64,000 nucleotides of DNA from Rathayibacter oskolensis (GTDB lineage Bacteria > Actinomycetota > Actinomycetes > Actinomycetales > Microbacteriaceae), in NCBI RefSeq assembly GCF_900177245.1, contig NZ_FXBM01000001.1, forward strand, positions 930,001 to 994,000, in the 5' to 3' direction. Position 1 is the first letter of the stretch. Each line of letters starts with the position of its first letter. A model generated the notes under the pieces. It ran no database searches. It was given only the letters and a program-made list of their open reading frames with translations, and was not told the DNA's origin. Position numbers and translations under genes: made by a program. Below, piece by piece: positions 9,183 to 18,629 of the stretch.

Positions 9183-10565
9183 GTGACAGTTCCCCAGGGC
9201 ATGGATCCGCACACCGCAGCGCAGAGCGGCGTCCACCGCCGCGCGCAGCACGGTGCGTCGGATCCGACCGATCAGCTCCAACGCACCTACGTCCTCGACA
9301 CCTCGGTGCTGCTGTCGGATCCCTCCTCGATGTTCCGCTTCGCGGAGCACGCCGTCGTCCTGCCGGTCGTCGTGATCAGCGAGCTCGAGGGCAAGCGCAA
9401 CGACCCCGAGATCGGGTACTTCGCGCGCCAGGCCCTCCGCAATCTCGACGAGCTGCGGGTGCAGCACGAGAGGCTCGACTTCCCGATCGCGGTGGGCCGC
9501 GGCGGGACGCTCCGAGTGGAGCTCAACCACTCCAACATGTCGGTGCTCCCGAGCGGCCTGCAGCTCGGCGACAACGACGCCCGGATCCTCGCCGTCGCGA
9601 TGAACCTGCAGAGCGAGGGCGCTCTGGTGACCGTCGTGTCGAAGGACATGCCGATGCGCGTGAAGGCCGCCTCCATCGGTCTCGCCGCCGAGGAGTACCT
9701 CGCCGAGCTCGCACCGGAATCGGGCTGGACGGGGATGGACGACATCACCCTCGCCGGCGATGCGATGAGCGAGCTCTACGACCGCGAGCGGCTCTTCACC
9801 GACGAGGTCGCGAGCATCCCGATCAACACGGGGCTCGTCGTGCACTCCGACCGCGGCTCCGCCCTCGCGCGGGTGACGGGCAAGCGCCAGATCACGCTGG
9901 TCCGCGGCGACCGCGACGTGTTCGGGCTGCACGGCCGCTCGGCCGAGCAGCGCCTCGCCATCGATCTGCTGCTCGATCAGGAGGTGGGCATCGTCTCGCT
10001 CGGCGGCCGCGCCGGCACCGGCAAGTCGGCGCTCGCGCTCTGCGCGGGCCTGGAGGCGGTGCTCGAGAAGCGCCAGCACAAGAAGATCATGGTCTTCCGC
10101 CCGCTGTACGCGGTCGGCGGACAGGATCTGGGCTTCCTGCCCGGCGACGCCGCCGAGAAGATGAACCCCTGGGCGCAGGCGGTGTTCGACACCCTCGGCG
10201 CGCTCGTCTCGCAGAACGTGCTCGACGAGGTGATCGAGCGCGGGATGCTCGAGGTCCTGCCGCTCACCCACATCCGCGGCCGATCGCTGCACGACGCGTT
10301 CGTGATCGTCGACGAGGCGCAGTCGCTCGAGCGGAACGTGCTGCTGACCGTCCTCTCGCGGGTCGGGCAGAACTCACGGGTGGTGCTGACCCACGACGTC
10401 GCCCAGCGCGACAACCTGCGGGTCGGCCGGCACGACGGCGTCGCCTCCGTGATCGAGACGCTGAAGGGGCACCCGCTGTTCGCGCACGTCACCCTCACCC
10501 GCTCCGAGCGCTCGGCGATCGCCGCGCTCGTCACCGAGATGCTGGAGTCGAACGAGCTGGCCTAG
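9183..10565 (+). CDS. phoH: PIN domain-PhoH ATPase fusion (PhoH2 type)
   Basis: 460-residue protein. The N-terminal PIN nuclease domain has an acidic residue in [12 protein letters not shown] (about residue 40) and E in [11 protein letters not shown]. The C-terminal PhoH P-loop domain has Walker [11 protein letters not shown] near residue 280 and Walker [12 protein letters not shown]. Mycobacterial PhoH2 proteins of this layout are sequence-specific RNA helicase/RNases. The GTG at 9183 is chosen because GGAGA lies seven bases upstream; the frame stays open further upstream, so ATG 9168 or ATG 9201 are alternatives. A strong terminator follows. Confidence 0.88.
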   Translation: MTVPQGMDPHTAAQSGVHRRAQHGASDPTDQLQRTYVLDTSVLLSDPSSMFRFAEHAVVLPVVVISELEGKRNDPEIGYFARQALRNLDELRVQHERLDFPIAVGRGGTLRVELNHSNMSVLPSGLQLGDNDARILAVAMNLQSEGALVTVVSKDMPMRVKAASIGLAAEEYLAELAPESGWTGMDDITLAGDAMSELYDRERLFTDEVASIPINTGLVVHSDRGSALARVTGKRQITLVRGDRDVFGLHGRSAEQRLAIDLLLDQEVGIVSLGGRAGTGKSALALCAGLEAVLEKRQHKKIMVFRPLYAVGGQDLGFLPGDAAEKMNPWAQAVFDTLGALVSQNVLDEVIERGMLEVLPLTHIRGRSLHDAFVIVDEAQSLERNVLLTVLSRVGQNSRVVLTHDVAQRDNLRVGRHDGVASVIETLKGHPLFAHVTLTRSERSAIAALVTEMLESNELA

Positions 10566-10599
10566 CGCCCGCCCGAGCCGATCTCGGGCTCGCCGCAGC

Positions 10600-10642
10600 G
10601 CGTCCGGCTCGTGGAATCCGTGGATTCCTGCGAGCCGGACGC
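10600..10642 (+). terminator. strong hairpin terminator after phoH
   Basis: Perfect 12-base outer arms GCGTCCGGCTCG / CGAGCCGGACGC enclose a second pair GGAATCC / GGATTCC, followed by GTTTCT. It begins 34 bases after the phoH stop. Its right arm and tail recur at 33078-33109. Confidence 0.85.
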
Positions 10643-10659
10643 GTTTCTGCGTGCCGGAG
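10628..10659 (+). repeat. dispersed repeat, intact copy (right half)
   Basis: Matches 33078-33109 at 29 of 32 bases, including CTGCGAGCCG and GTTTCTGCG. In this copy the element is the right arm and tail of the phoH terminator. Confidence 0.6.
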
Positions 10660-10692
10660 TCCCTCGAGGACCGGGCGGCGTACCGTGGGACG

Positions 10693-11859
10693 GTGACCAT
10701 CCTCGATGACGCGCTCCTCGAGCGCTTCCGACTCCGTGCGGCCGACTACGACGAGCGCAACGCCTTCTTCGCGGAGGACCTCGACGAGCTGCGCGCGATC
10801 GGCTACCTCGAGATGTTCGTCCCGGCGGATCTCGGAGGGCCCGGTCTGGGGCTCGAGCACGTCGCCGCGGAGCACACCCGGCTGGCGACCGCCGCCCCGG
10901 CGACGGCGCTGGCCGTCACCATGCACCTGGTCTGGACGGGGGTCGCGCGCGTCCTCCGGGAGCGGGGCGACGACTCGCTGACGCACGTGCTGCGCGACGC
11001 CGCCGCGGGTCACGTCTTCGCGTTCGGGAACAGCGAGGCGGGCAACGACCTCGTCCTCTCCGACTCCCTGACCCGCGCCGAGCCGCTCCCCGGGGGCGGC
11101 TACCGCTTCACCGGCACCAAGATCTTCACCTCGCTCTCACCCGCCTGGACGAGACTCGGCGTCTTCGGCCGCGACGACAGCGGCCCCGAGCCCCGCCTGG
11201 TGCACGGCTTCGTCGACCGCGAGTCACCGGAGTCGTCCGTGCCCGGTCTCACGGTGCGCGACGACTGGGACATGCTCGGGATGCGGGCGACGCAGAGCCG
11301 CACGACGGTGCTCGACGGTGTCGAGGTGCCCGCCGATCGGATGATCCGCTCGCTGCCCGTCGGCCCCTCCGCCGACCCTCTCGTCTTCGCGATCTTCGCG
11401 GACTTCGAGCTGCTGATCGCCTCGGTCTACCTCGGCATCGCGCAGCGGGCCCTCGCCCTCGCGGTCGAGGCCGCTCGTCGTCGCACGTCGCTCCGTGCGG
11501 GGGGACGACCGCTGTCCGAGGATCCGGACATCCGGTGGCGCATCGCCGACGCGGCGATCCTCCTCGACGGCCTCGAGGCGCCGCTGCGCACCGCCGCCGC
11601 CGATGTGGACGGGCTCGTCGACCGCGGAGCCCGCTGGTTCCCCTCTCTGGTCGGGGTGAAGATCCGCACCACGGAGGCGGCGCTGCGCATCGTGGAGAGC
11701 GCCGTGCGCGCCTCCGGCGGGTCGGCGTACTCCCGCCGATCGGAGCTGTCACGGCTGTACCGCGATGTCCTCGCGGGCCTCTTCCACCCCTCCGACGACG
11801 AGTCGGCGCACGCGACCTTCGCGAACGCCTGGCTGGGCCCGGTCCCGCCGCGGGAGTGA
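10693..11859 (+). CDS. acyl-CoA dehydrogenase family protein
   Basis: 388-residue flavoprotein of the acyl-CoA dehydrogenase superfamily. The helical N-terminal domain, the beta domain with GNSEAGNDL and GGGYRFTGTKIFTS (substrate/FAD-contacting strand), then WDMLGMRATQSRTTVLDGVEVP, and the C-terminal four-helix domain all appear in order. The substrate is unknown, and the usual catalytic glutamate of fatty-acid enzymes is not obvious, so a DszC/hydroxylase-like or specialised dehydrogenase role is possible. GTG 10693 is preferred over GTG/ATG-type starts upstream, which lie in the terminator tail. Confidence 0.82.
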   Translation: MTILDDALLERFRLRAADYDERNAFFAEDLDELRAIGYLEMFVPADLGGPGLGLEHVAAEHTRLATAAPATALAVTMHLVWTGVARVLRERGDDSLTHVLRDAAAGHVFAFGNSEAGNDLVLSDSLTRAEPLPGGGYRFTGTKIFTSLSPAWTRLGVFGRDDSGPEPRLVHGFVDRESPESSVPGLTVRDDWDMLGMRATQSRTTVLDGVEVPADRMIRSLPVGPSADPLVFAIFADFELLIASVYLGIAQRALALAVEAARRRTSLRAGGRPLSEDPDIRWRIADAAILLDGLEAPLRTAAADVDGLVDRGARWFPSLVGVKIRTTEAALRIVESAVRASGGSAYSRRSELSRLYRDVLAGLFHPSDDESAHATFANAWLGPVPPRE

Positions 11860-11921
11860 GGCCCGTCCGCGCCTGTGGACAACTCCCGCGGGGTCGGGCG
11901 CGGTCGGCCTAGGGTCGGCGG

Positions 11922-12407
11922 ATGCGTCAGCCCCTGCCCGATGTCGTCGCGGTCGTGCTCGGAGGCGTCGCGTTCGTCGCCGTGGCGCTGCTGCGCGGCT
12001 CGGGGACCGCGGCGCTGGTCGTGGGCGCGGTGTCGGTGCCGCTCGTCCTCTCCGACGTGCGGCAGCGGCTGCTCCCGAACGCGCTGACCGTGCCGGTCGT
12101 GCTGGCGGGTGCCGCGGAGGCGATCACCTCGGGCGGGGGCGCGGTACCCGCGGTTCTGGCGACGGCGGTCGTGCTCGGTGCGCTGCACCTCGTCGGTGGC
12201 CTCGGGATGGGGGATGTGAAGCTCGGCATCGGTCTGGCGTTCCCCCTCGCCGACGCCGGTCCCCTCGAGGTGCTCGCGGCTCCCGCGCTGGCGTTCCTGC
12301 TCGGCGGGCTCTGGGCGCTTCCCCTCGTGCTGAGCGGCGACCGGGCGCGGATCCCGTTCGGCCCGTTCCAGCTGGCGGCGTTCTGGATCGTCCTCTCGGT
12401 GCCGTGA
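11922..12407 (+). CDS. small prepilin peptidase (A24 family)
   Basis: 161-residue membrane aspartic protease. The two catalytic aspartates are in SDVRQRLLPNALT (about residues 46-58) and GMGDVKLGIGL (near residue 94), the paired signature of A24 peptidases. About five or six hydrophobic helices are seen. It lacks the N-terminal cytoplasmic methylation domain of classical PilD, like CpaA/TadV and archaeal enzymes, so it would process Flp/Tad-type or pseudopilin precursors. No pilin genes are in the window. Start ATG 11922. Confidence 0.85.
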   Translation: MRQPLPDVVAVVLGGVAFVAVALLRGSGTAALVVGAVSVPLVLSDVRQRLLPNALTVPVVLAGAAEAITSGGGAVPAVLATAVVLGALHLVGGLGMGDVKLGIGLAFPLADAGPLEVLAAPALAFLLGGLWALPLVLSGDRARIPFGPFQLAAFWIVLSVP

Positions 12408-12453
12408 ACCTGCGGCGCACCCGTTCCTCCGGCCGGGGTCGCGGGTGTAGACC

Positions 12454-13749
12454 GTGTGCGGAGGCGGGACACCGCCGGAGGGGAGGGCCGTCACGAGCGA
12501 TCACACGACCTGCGTGGTCGTCGGGGGAGGACCGGCGGGCCTCGTGCTGGCCCTGCTGCTCGCCCGGGCCGGGGTGGAGGTGACGGTGCTCGAGAAGCAC
12601 GCCGACTTCCTCCGCGACTTCCGCGGCGACACGGTGCATCCGACGACGCTCGGTCTGCTCGAGGACCTCGGCCTCCTCGACCGGTTCGACGCGCTCGCGC
12701 ACTCCCGGATCGAGCGGGTGAGCGTGCCCGCCGGCGACGGGTCGGAGGTGGCCTTCGCCGACTTCTCGAGGCTGCCGGTCCGGCATCCCTACATCGCGAT
12801 GGTGCCGCAGTGGGATCTGCTCGATCTCCTCGCCGACGCCGCTGCGGCGGAGAAGACCTTCACCCTCCTCCGCGAGCACGAGGTGACGGGGGTCGTCCGC
12901 GCGGGCGGTCGCGTCACGGGCGTGGACTTCACGTCGCCAGCGGGTCCCGGGCGACTCACCGCCGACCTGACGGTGGCGTGCGACGGCCGGTGGTCGACGG
13001 TGCGACGCGGAGTCGGGCTCGAGGCGCGGGAGTCCGCCGTCGGCTTCGACGTCTGGTGGTACCGGATCGCGACCCGGCGCGACGTGGGCGAGTCGCTGCT
13101 CCCGCGCCTCACGGCGGGGCGCGCGGTGATCGCGATCCCGCGCACCGGCTACCTGCAGGTCGCGCGGCTGGGTCTCAAGGGGACCGACGCTGCGCTGCGG
13201 GCCCGCGGCATCGACGCGTTCCGTGCGGAGGCTGCGGGCATGCTCCCCGAGGTCGCCGGCGACGTGCACGGGATCGCCTCGATGGACGAGGTGAAGCATC
13301 TCGACGTCCGCCTCGACCGGCTCCGCCGCTGGCACGCGCGCGGCGTCCTGTGCATCGGCGACGCCGCGCACGCGATGTCACCCGTCGGAGGCGTCGGCAT
13401 CAACCTGGCGGTCCAGGACGCGGTCGCCACCGCGCGGCTGCTCGCGGGCCCGCTCCGACGCGGGGTGTTCACAGGGGGAGGCGGTGAGGACCTCCTCGAG
13501 CGCGTCCAGCGCAGGCGCGCCCTGCCCGCGGCGCTGATCCAGCTGCTGCAGCGGGTGCTGCACGCCCGCCTGATCATGCCCGCGCTGAGCGGGCGCCTCT
13601 CGGGCCCGCCCCGCGCGCTCGTCGCGGCGCTGCGGCTGGTGCCGGCCCTCGCGGTGCTCCCCGCCCTCCTGGTCGGCGTCGGCCCCCGCCCGGAGCGTGC
13701 TCCCGCCTGGTCGCGCCGCGACCCCGCGGCTCCCGACGACGCCGACTGA
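12454..13749 (+). CDS. FAD-dependent monooxygenase (aromatic hydroxylase type)
   Basis: Class A flavoprotein monooxygenase of 431 residues. The FAD-binding Rossmann motif VVVGGGPAGLVLALLLARAG is near residues 21-40, the middle motif contains TVACDGRWSTVRR, and the second FAD motif is CIGDAAHAMSPVGGVGINLA. The PheA/TfdB-like DTVHPTTL segment suggests hydroxylation of a lipophilic aromatic substrate, not identified. The C-terminal 90 residues are basic and proline-rich. The start is uncertain: GTG 12454 is the only standard start upstream of the FAD fold, but a strong GGAGGGGAGG stands just before a GTC codon at 12490. Confidence 0.85.
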   Translation: MCGGGTPPEGRAVTSDHTTCVVVGGGPAGLVLALLLARAGVEVTVLEKHADFLRDFRGDTVHPTTLGLLEDLGLLDRFDALAHSRIERVSVPAGDGSEVAFADFSRLPVRHPYIAMVPQWDLLDLLADAAAAEKTFTLLREHEVTGVVRAGGRVTGVDFTSPAGPGRLTADLTVACDGRWSTVRRGVGLEARESAVGFDVWWYRIATRRDVGESLLPRLTAGRAVIAIPRTGYLQVARLGLKGTDAALRARGIDAFRAEAAGMLPEVAGDVHGIASMDEVKHLDVRLDRLRRWHARGVLCIGDAAHAMSPVGGVGINLAVQDAVATARLLAGPLRRGVFTGGGGEDLLERVQRRRALPAALIQLLQRVLHARLIMPALSGRLSGPPRALVAALRLVPALAVLPALLVGVGPRPERAPAWSRRDPAAPDDAD

Positions 13750-13757
13750 GCACCCGA

Positions 13758-13800
13758 GAGACGGGGCTCGACACGCCGCTGCGTGGCTACTCGACCAGCA
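13758..13800 (-). repeat. interspersed palindromic repeat, copy B
   Basis: On the minus strand it reads TGCTGGTCGAGTAGCC, then GCGTGTCGAGCC, matching copy A at 3588-3630 in ends and layout. It lies between the convergent FAD monooxygenase and fumC genes. Confidence 0.7.
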
Positions 13801-13953
13801 GGCAGGCGGGAGGAAGACAGCCACCTCCGTAGACCCCCGGTCCCCGGACCGCCCGCCCCGCCGGAGGCGAACCGGCGAAACGCGTCCCAGCGTTTCGGCG
13901 TAGCCGAACGCACCCCGCTCTCCGGTCCGCAACCATCCACCCCGCCGACCGCG

Positions 13954-13981
13954 GTCGGGTCTGCGCCGGCGCAGACCCGAC
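13954..13981 (-). terminator. 28-base perfect palindrome, probable fumC terminator
   Basis: Perfectly self-complementary sequence with 14-base arms beginning GTCGGGTCTGCGCC, 23 bases beyond the fumC stop. A second small hairpin (CGAAACGC / GCGTTTCG, 13876-13897) lies further downstream of fumC. Confidence 0.7.
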
Positions 13982-14004
13982 GAAACAGCACAGCACGGAA
14001 CCGC

Positions 14005-15414
14005 TCAGCCCGGGTGCGTCATCCGCATGACGTCGAGGGCGACATCGAGCTGCTCCTCCGTCACCTCGCCGCGCTCGACGAAGCCGAGGTCGACGACCGA
14101 CTCGCGCACCGTGATGCCCTTGGCGACCGAGTTCTTGGCGACCTTGGCGGCGGCTTCGTAGCCGATGACCTTGTTGAGCGGCGTGACGATCGACGGAGAC
14201 GACTCCGCGAGGGCCCTGGCCCGCTCGATGTTCGCCTCGAGCCCGTCGATCGTCTTGTCGGCGAGAAGCGTCGACGAGGTCGACAGCAGCCGGATCGACT
14301 CGAGCAGCGCGGTGCCCATGACCGGGATCGCGACGTTCAGCTCGAACGCTCCGGAGGCTCCGGCCCAGGCGATGGTCGCGTCGTTGCCGATCACGCGGGC
14401 GCAGACCATCAGCACCGCCTCGGGGATCACCGGGTTGACCTTGCCGGGCATGATGGAGGACCCGGGCTGCAGGTCGGGGATGTGCAGCTCGCCGAGACCG
14501 GTGTTGGGGCCGGAGCCCATCCAGCGGAGGTCGTTGTTGATCTTGGTGAGGCTGACCGCGAGCACGCGCAGCGCTCCCGAGGCCTCGACGAGGGAGTCGC
14601 GGGCGCCCTGAGCCTCGAAGTGGTTGCGGGCCTCGGTCACCGGGAGCCCGGTCTCGTCGGCGAGGCGGGCGATCACCTTCTGCGGGAACCCGGCGGGGGT
14701 GTTGATGCCCGTGCCGACGGCGGTGCCGCCGAGGGGCACCTCGGCGACGCGCGGGAGGGCGGAGCGGACGCGCTCGATGCCGAGCCGGATCTGCGCGGCG
14801 TAGCCGCCGAACTCCTGGCCGAGGGTCACGGGCGTGGCGTCCATCAGGTGGGTGCGGCCCGACTTGACGACCTCCGACCACAGGTCGGCCTTGGTCTCGA
14901 GAGCCTCGGCGAGGTGCTCGAGCGAGGGGATCAGGCTCTCGATCAGGGCGCCGGTGACGGCGACGTGCACCGAGGTGGGGAACACGTCGTTCGAGGACTG
15001 GGAGGCGTTGACGTGGTCGTTCGGATGCACTGCACGGCCGAGCGCGGTGGTCGCGAGAGTGCTGAGCACCTCGTTCATGTTCATGTTCGACGAGGTGCCC
15101 GAGCCGGTCTGGTAGACGTCGATCGGGAAGTGCTCGTCGTAGCCGCCCGCGACGACGAGGTCGGCGGCGTCGGCGATGGAGCGGGCGATCTCGGCATCGA
15201 GGACCCCCAGCTCGGCGTTGACGAGCGCTGCCGCCTTCTTGATGCGGGCGAGTGCCGCGATCTGCGCCGGCTCGAGGCCGGCTCCCGAGATCGGGAAGTT
15301 CTCGACCGCTCGCTGCGTCTGCGCGGCGTAGAGCGCGTCGCGCGGGACGCGCACCTCGCCCATCGTGTCGTGCTCGATGCGGAAATCGGAATCGGTCGGG
15401 GAGTGATCCACCAC
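14005..15414 (-). CDS. fumC: class II fumarate hydratase
   Basis: 469-residue iron-independent fumarase of the TCA cycle, catalysing reversible hydration of fumarate to malate. The superfamily signature [11 protein letters not shown] is present, as are [14 protein letters not shown] and [17 protein letters not shown], which form the composite active site of the tetramer. Two adjacent GTG codons (15414, 15411) can start it; AAGGA lies about 10 bases upstream. The 5' leader is unusually repetitive (see 15415-15490). It is the last gene of a leftward series with carbonic anhydrase, DUF4245, xseB and xseA. Confidence 0.94.
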   Translation of the reverse strand: MVDHSPTDSDFRIEHDTMGEVRVPRDALYAAQTQRAVENFPISGAGLEPAQIAALARIKKAAALVNAELGVLDAEIARSIADAADLVVAGGYDEHFPIDVYQTGSGTSSNMNMNEVLSTLATTALGRAVHPNDHVNASQSSNDVFPTSVHVAVTGALIESLIPSLEHLAEALETKADLWSEVVKSGRTHLMDATPVTLGQEFGGYAAQIRLGIERVRSALPRVAEVPLGGTAVGTGINTPAGFPQKVIARLADETGLPVTEARNHFEAQGARDSLVEASGALRVLAVSLTKINNDLRWMGSGPNTGLGELHIPDLQPGSSIMPGKVNPVIPEAVLMVCARVIGNDATIAWAGASGAFELNVAIPVMGTALLESIRLLSTSSTLLADKTIDGLEANIERARALAESSPSIVTPLNKVIGYEAAAKVAKNSVAKGITVRESVVDLGFVERGEVTEEQLDVALDVMRMTHPG

Positions 15415-15490
15415 GCTGTGTTCGTCCTTGTCTCTGTGTCGTCGTCTGTCGTGTCGTCGTGCGTCGTGCCGTCGTCTGTCGTGCCGGCGG
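15415..15490 (-). repeat. low-complexity GTCGTC-type repeat in the fumC leader
   Basis: The strand shown is dominated by TGTCGTCGT/CTGTCGTG units. The word GTCGTCTGTCGTG occurs twice, at about 15440 and 15471. It fills the gap between the carbonic anhydrase stop and the fumC start. Confidence 0.6.
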
Positions 15491-15503
15491 CGGGGAGTGC
15501 TGT

Positions 15504-16325
15504 CTAGTGGAGGGGGGCGGGGCTCGGCGTCGACGACTCCTCGTCGGACGCGTCGGCCGATGCCACGCTCTGGAGCGGGCTGTGCGTGCGCTCGTGCTCG
15601 GAGCGGTAGGGGCTCAGCTGCGGAGGGTCGATGCCGAGGATCACGTCCGACATCACCGTGCCGTCCGACAGGCGGTAGTTCGCGCCGACGACGGCGAGCT
15701 CGCCCGTCGCGACGGCGTCCGCGATGAGAGGGGAGCGCTGGAGCAGTTCGGCGACGGTGTCGCGCAGGTGCTCGCGACCCACCGCGAGCGCATCGGTCGA
15801 CGAGGGATCCACGAGGACCCGCCCGTCGGGCTGCTGCCCGACGATGCGCCGCACCGCGGGGATGATCGGCTCGATCAGGTGCTCGATGTGCGGCGGGAGC
15901 CGCTCGGCTCCCGGGGCCTGCGACTGGATGGCCGCCTTCACCGCGCCGCACTCGTCGTGCCCCAGCACGAGGATCAGCTTCACGCCGAGGACGGCGACCC
16001 CGTACTCGAGCGAGCCGATGATCGAGTCGGCGATCACCTGCCCGGCGTTGCGGACGACGAAGAGATCGCCGAGCCCGAGGTCGAAGATGATCTCGGCGGC
16101 GAGGCGGGAGTCGCTGCAGCCGAAGAGGGCGGCGAGGGGCTTCTGCTCGGCGGCGAGCTCGGCCCGGCGCTCGACGTCCTGACGGGGATGCCGCGGCTCG
16201 CCGGCGACGAAGCGCTGGTTGCCGCGGAGCATCTCCTTCCAGACCCAGGCCGGTGGGCGGGACTCGCGGGGAACGGGGATCGTCTGCGGCGCCTCCGGAT
16301 CGGGGGTGCTCAGGTCGTGGCTCAT
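15504..16325 (-). CDS. beta-class carbonic anhydrase
   Basis: 273-residue zinc enzyme interconverting CO2 and bicarbonate. Zinc ligands are visible in GCSDSR (Cys, with the catalytic Asp-Arg dyad) and [11 protein letters not shown] (His and Cys), in the order typical of beta carbonic anhydrases. [16 protein letters not shown] at the N-terminus is the usual start of the family. The 25 C-terminal residues are Ser/Asp-rich and extend beyond the common length. The ATG overlaps the stop of the DUF4245 gene by four bases (ATGA), so the pair is translationally coupled. Confidence 0.93.
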   Translation of the reverse strand: MSHDLSTPDPEAPQTIPVPRESRPPAWVWKEMLRGNQRFVAGEPRHPRQDVERRAELAAEQKPLAALFGCSDSRLAAEIIFDLGLGDLFVVRNAGQVIADSIIGSLEYGVAVLGVKLILVLGHDECGAVKAAIQSQAPGAERLPPHIEHLIEPIIPAVRRIVGQQPDGRVLVDPSSTDALAVGREHLRDTVAELLQRSPLIADAVATGELAVVGANYRLSDGTVMSDVILGIDPPQLSPYRSEHERTHSPLQSVASADASDEESSTPSPAPLH

Positions 16326-16966
16326 CGGGACTCCTCCTGGCCGATCTGGGGGGCGATCGCGTCGACGACCTCGAGGATCTCCTCCACCGGGGCCGTGCCG
16401 TAGACGAGGTAGGTGCTGACCCCGTCCGTCGTCTCGAGAGCGTACGGGGTGTTCCCCGTGTCCGCACCGGAGTCGCGCCGGTCGTACACGGTCCACTCCC
16501 GGCCGTCGATCTGCTCGACTCCGGTCGCTCCGACGCGATCGAGCTGCGAGGCGACCCAGTCCTCGTCGGCGTCGAAGCCCTGGCTGAGGCCGATGTAGCC
16601 GTTCTTCGGCGTGAGCAGGCCGACGTACCAGAAGTCGACCCCGTCGTCGGTGCGTACCTCGGCGGCGTTCGCCGACCAGCCCTCGGGCAGATCGGGGACG
16701 GCGAGCGTCTGCTCCTCACCGGGCTGGAGCTGGGAGGCGACGGCCGCGACGTCGACGGGCGGACGCTCCGTGCCGTCGCCGCGGGGGACGATCAGCACGA
16801 TCAGGGCGACCACGCCCACCGTCGCGAGCAGGGAGAAGACGAGGTTGTTGACGGTCTTGCGCTGGCGGTAGAGGCGCGAGTTCTCGGCCTTGCGGGCGGC
16901 CATCTCGGCCGGGGTCTCCGGTCGTCCGAGCTCGGCGACGACGCGGGGCGGCTTGCTGCGGCTCAT
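16322..16966 (-). CDS. DUF4245 family membrane protein
   Basis: 214-residue protein. A basic cytoplasmic N-terminus of about 40 residues ([21 protein letters not shown]) is followed by one membrane helix (about residues 46-66) and an exported domain of about 145 residues containing [12 protein letters not shown], the DUF4245 hallmark region. Function unknown. The ATG at 16966 overlaps the xseB stop (ATGA), and its own stop overlaps the carbonic anhydrase start, giving a tight operon. A GTG at 17026 would extend it into xseB and is not preferred. Confidence 0.87.
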   Translation of the reverse strand: MSRSKPPRVVAELGRPETPAEMAARKAENSRLYRQRKTVNNLVFSLLATVGVVALIVLIVPRGDGTERPPVDVAAVASQLQPGEEQTLAVPDLPEGWSANAAEVRTDDGVDFWYVGLLTPKNGYIGLSQGFDADEDWVASQLDRVGATGVEQIDGREWTVYDRRDSGADTGNTPYALETTDGVSTYLVYGTAPVEEILEVVDAIAPQIGQEESR

Positions 16967-17229
16967 CCGGCGCTCGATCCGCCGGAGCGGGCGGCGTCGA
17001 GGCGCGCGCGAGCACCGATGAGCCACTCCTCGCAGCGTGCGGCGAGCGCCTCGCCGCGCTCCCAGAGGGCGAGCGAGCGCTCGAGGGTGGAGCTGCCCTG
17101 CTCGAGCTCCGAGACGACGCGGACCAGCTCGTCCCTGGCCTGCTCGTAGCTCAGCTCGGACACGCTCGGGCCGGGGGCGGCGGAGTCGGTGCGCTCCGCG
17201 GAGGGGGAGTCGGTGCGGGCGTCGGCCAT
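16963..17229 (-). CDS. xseB: exodeoxyribonuclease VII small subunit
   Basis: 88-residue XseB. It has a disordered N-terminus rich in Ser/Asp, then the family core [44 protein letters not shown], forming a helical hairpin that binds XseA. The complex degrades single-stranded DNA from either end. The ATG at 17229 gives the expected length. It follows xseA with a gap of 47 bases and overlaps the DUF4245 gene. Confidence 0.92.
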   Translation of the reverse strand: MADARTDSPSAERTDSAAPGPSVSELSYEQARDELVRVVSELEQGSSTLERSLALWERGEALAARCEEWLIGARARLDAARSGGSSAG

Positions 17230-17276
17230 GGGGGAGATCCTATCGATCGGTGCTGAGGGGGAGCCCGGCTGCGCGG

Positions 17277-18509
17277 TCAGCCGCGTCCGGCCGGATCGGC
17301 CGCGGGACCCTCGGACCGGGCCGAGACGGCGCCCGCCGCGAGGGTCAGCACGAGCGCTTCTCCGGCGGTCGCGTCGTCGGGTGTCCGGACCACGTGACCG
17401 CTCGCGTTCTGCACGATGGCGTAGCCGCGGTCGAGGGTGTGCTGCGGGGAGAGGGCGCGCAGGTGGCCGTGCAGGCGCTCGACCTCGAGGTGGGCGCGCT
17501 CGATCCTCCGCTCGACGAGCTCGGCACCGCGAGCGACCCAGCGGGTGAGCTCCTCCGCGTGACGATCGACGAGGACGCGCGGCTGGGCCAGCACCGGCCG
17601 CGAGCGCAGCTGCGACAGGCGGTCGACCTCGTGCGAGACCAGCCCGCTGACACGGGTGGTCATCCGGAGCCTCGCCTGCTGCACGCGCAGGAGCTCGTCG
17701 GAGACGTCGGGGACGATGCGCTTCGCGGCGTCGGTCGGCGTGGACGCGCGGAGGTCGGCGACGTCGTCGAGCAGCGGCCGGTCGGCCTCGTGCCCGATCG
17801 CGCTGACCACGGGGGTCGAGCAGGCCGCCACCGCGCGGATCAGCCTCTCGTTGCTGAAGCCGAGGAGGTTCTGGAAGTCGCCGCCCCCGCGGGCGATCAC
17901 GATCACGTCGATGCTCTCGTCGGACTCGAGCGCTCGCAGGGCGGCGAGCACCTCCGGGACGGTGCGCTCGCCCTGGACGGCGGCGTGGACGACTCGGAAG
18001 CGGACCGCCGGCCAGCGCAGCTGGGCGTTCCGCAGCACGTCCTTCTCGGCGTCGGAGTCCTTCGCGGTGATCAGACCGACGCCGTGGGGGAGGAAGGGGA
18101 GCGGCTTCTTGCGGCTCCGCTCGAAGAGTCCCTCCGACGCGAGCTGGCGCCGGAGCCGCTCCAGCTTCTCGAGCAGGTCGCCCAGACCCACGTGCCGCAT
18201 CTCGAACACCTGCATCGAGAGCGTGCCGCCCTTGACCCAGTAGTTGGGCTTCACGAGCGCGATGACGCGATCGCCCTGAGCGAGATCGACCGGGAGCCGG
18301 GAGCGCACGGAGGACCACACCGTGAATCCGACGGTCGCCTCGCCCGAGAGGTCCTTCAGCTTGCCGTAGACGTTGCCGCCCGAGACGCCCCACTGCGTGA
18401 TCTCGCCCTCGACCCAGGCCGTGCCCAGGCGCTCGATCCAGCCCTTGATCTTGCTCGCGAGCAGAGCGACCGGCCACGGAGCATCGGCGGTGGGAGGGGC
18501 GTCTGTCAT
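17277..18509 (-). CDS. xseA: exodeoxyribonuclease VII large subunit
   Basis: 410-residue catalytic subunit of exonuclease VII. The N-terminal OB-fold domain (about residues 10-110) is followed by the catalytic domain with [35 protein letters not shown] and [30 protein letters not shown] coiled-coil region follows (about 280-365) and then the C-terminal segment with DRGYAIV. The ATG at 18509 fits the family start; the open frame continues far upstream only as an antisense shadow of ispH. Divergent from ispH. Confidence 0.94.
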   Translation of the reverse strand: MTDAPPTADAPWPVALLASKIKGWIERLGTAWVEGEITQWGVSGGNVYGKLKDLSGEATVGFTVWSSVRSRLPVDLAQGDRVIALVKPNYWVKGGTLSMQVFEMRHVGLGDLLEKLERLRRQLASEGLFERSRKKPLPFLPHGVGLITAKDSDAEKDVLRNAQLRWPAVRFRVVHAAVQGERTVPEVLAALRALESDESIDVIVIARGGGDFQNLLGFSNERLIRAVAACSTPVVSAIGHEADRPLLDDVADLRASTPTDAAKRIVPDVSDELLRVQQARLRMTTRVSGLVSHEVDRLSQLRSRPVLAQPRVLVDRHAEELTRWVARGAELVERRIERAHLEVERLHGHLRALSPQHTLDRGYAIVQNASGHVVRTPDDATAGEALVLTLAAGAVSARSEGPAADPAGRG

Positions 18510-18629
18510 CGGTGCCTTCGGTGCGGGCGGGCGGGGGGAGCGGGAGGGCGGTGCCGCGACGACCACGGTACGGGATGCCTCCGACACCGCGACGGCCCCC
18601 GCACAGGATGCAGCACGTAGAATCGTGAG

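Noticed and set aside
14005-16719. 904-codon frame that could suggest a fumarase fusion protein
   Set aside because: The upstream part is a shadow of the carbonic anhydrase gene and the repeat leader; fumarase starts at about 15414.
16963-18477. Very long minus-strand frame across xseB and xseA
   Set aside because: Only its last 88 codons are a real gene (xseB); the rest is a high-GC shadow of xseA in another frame.
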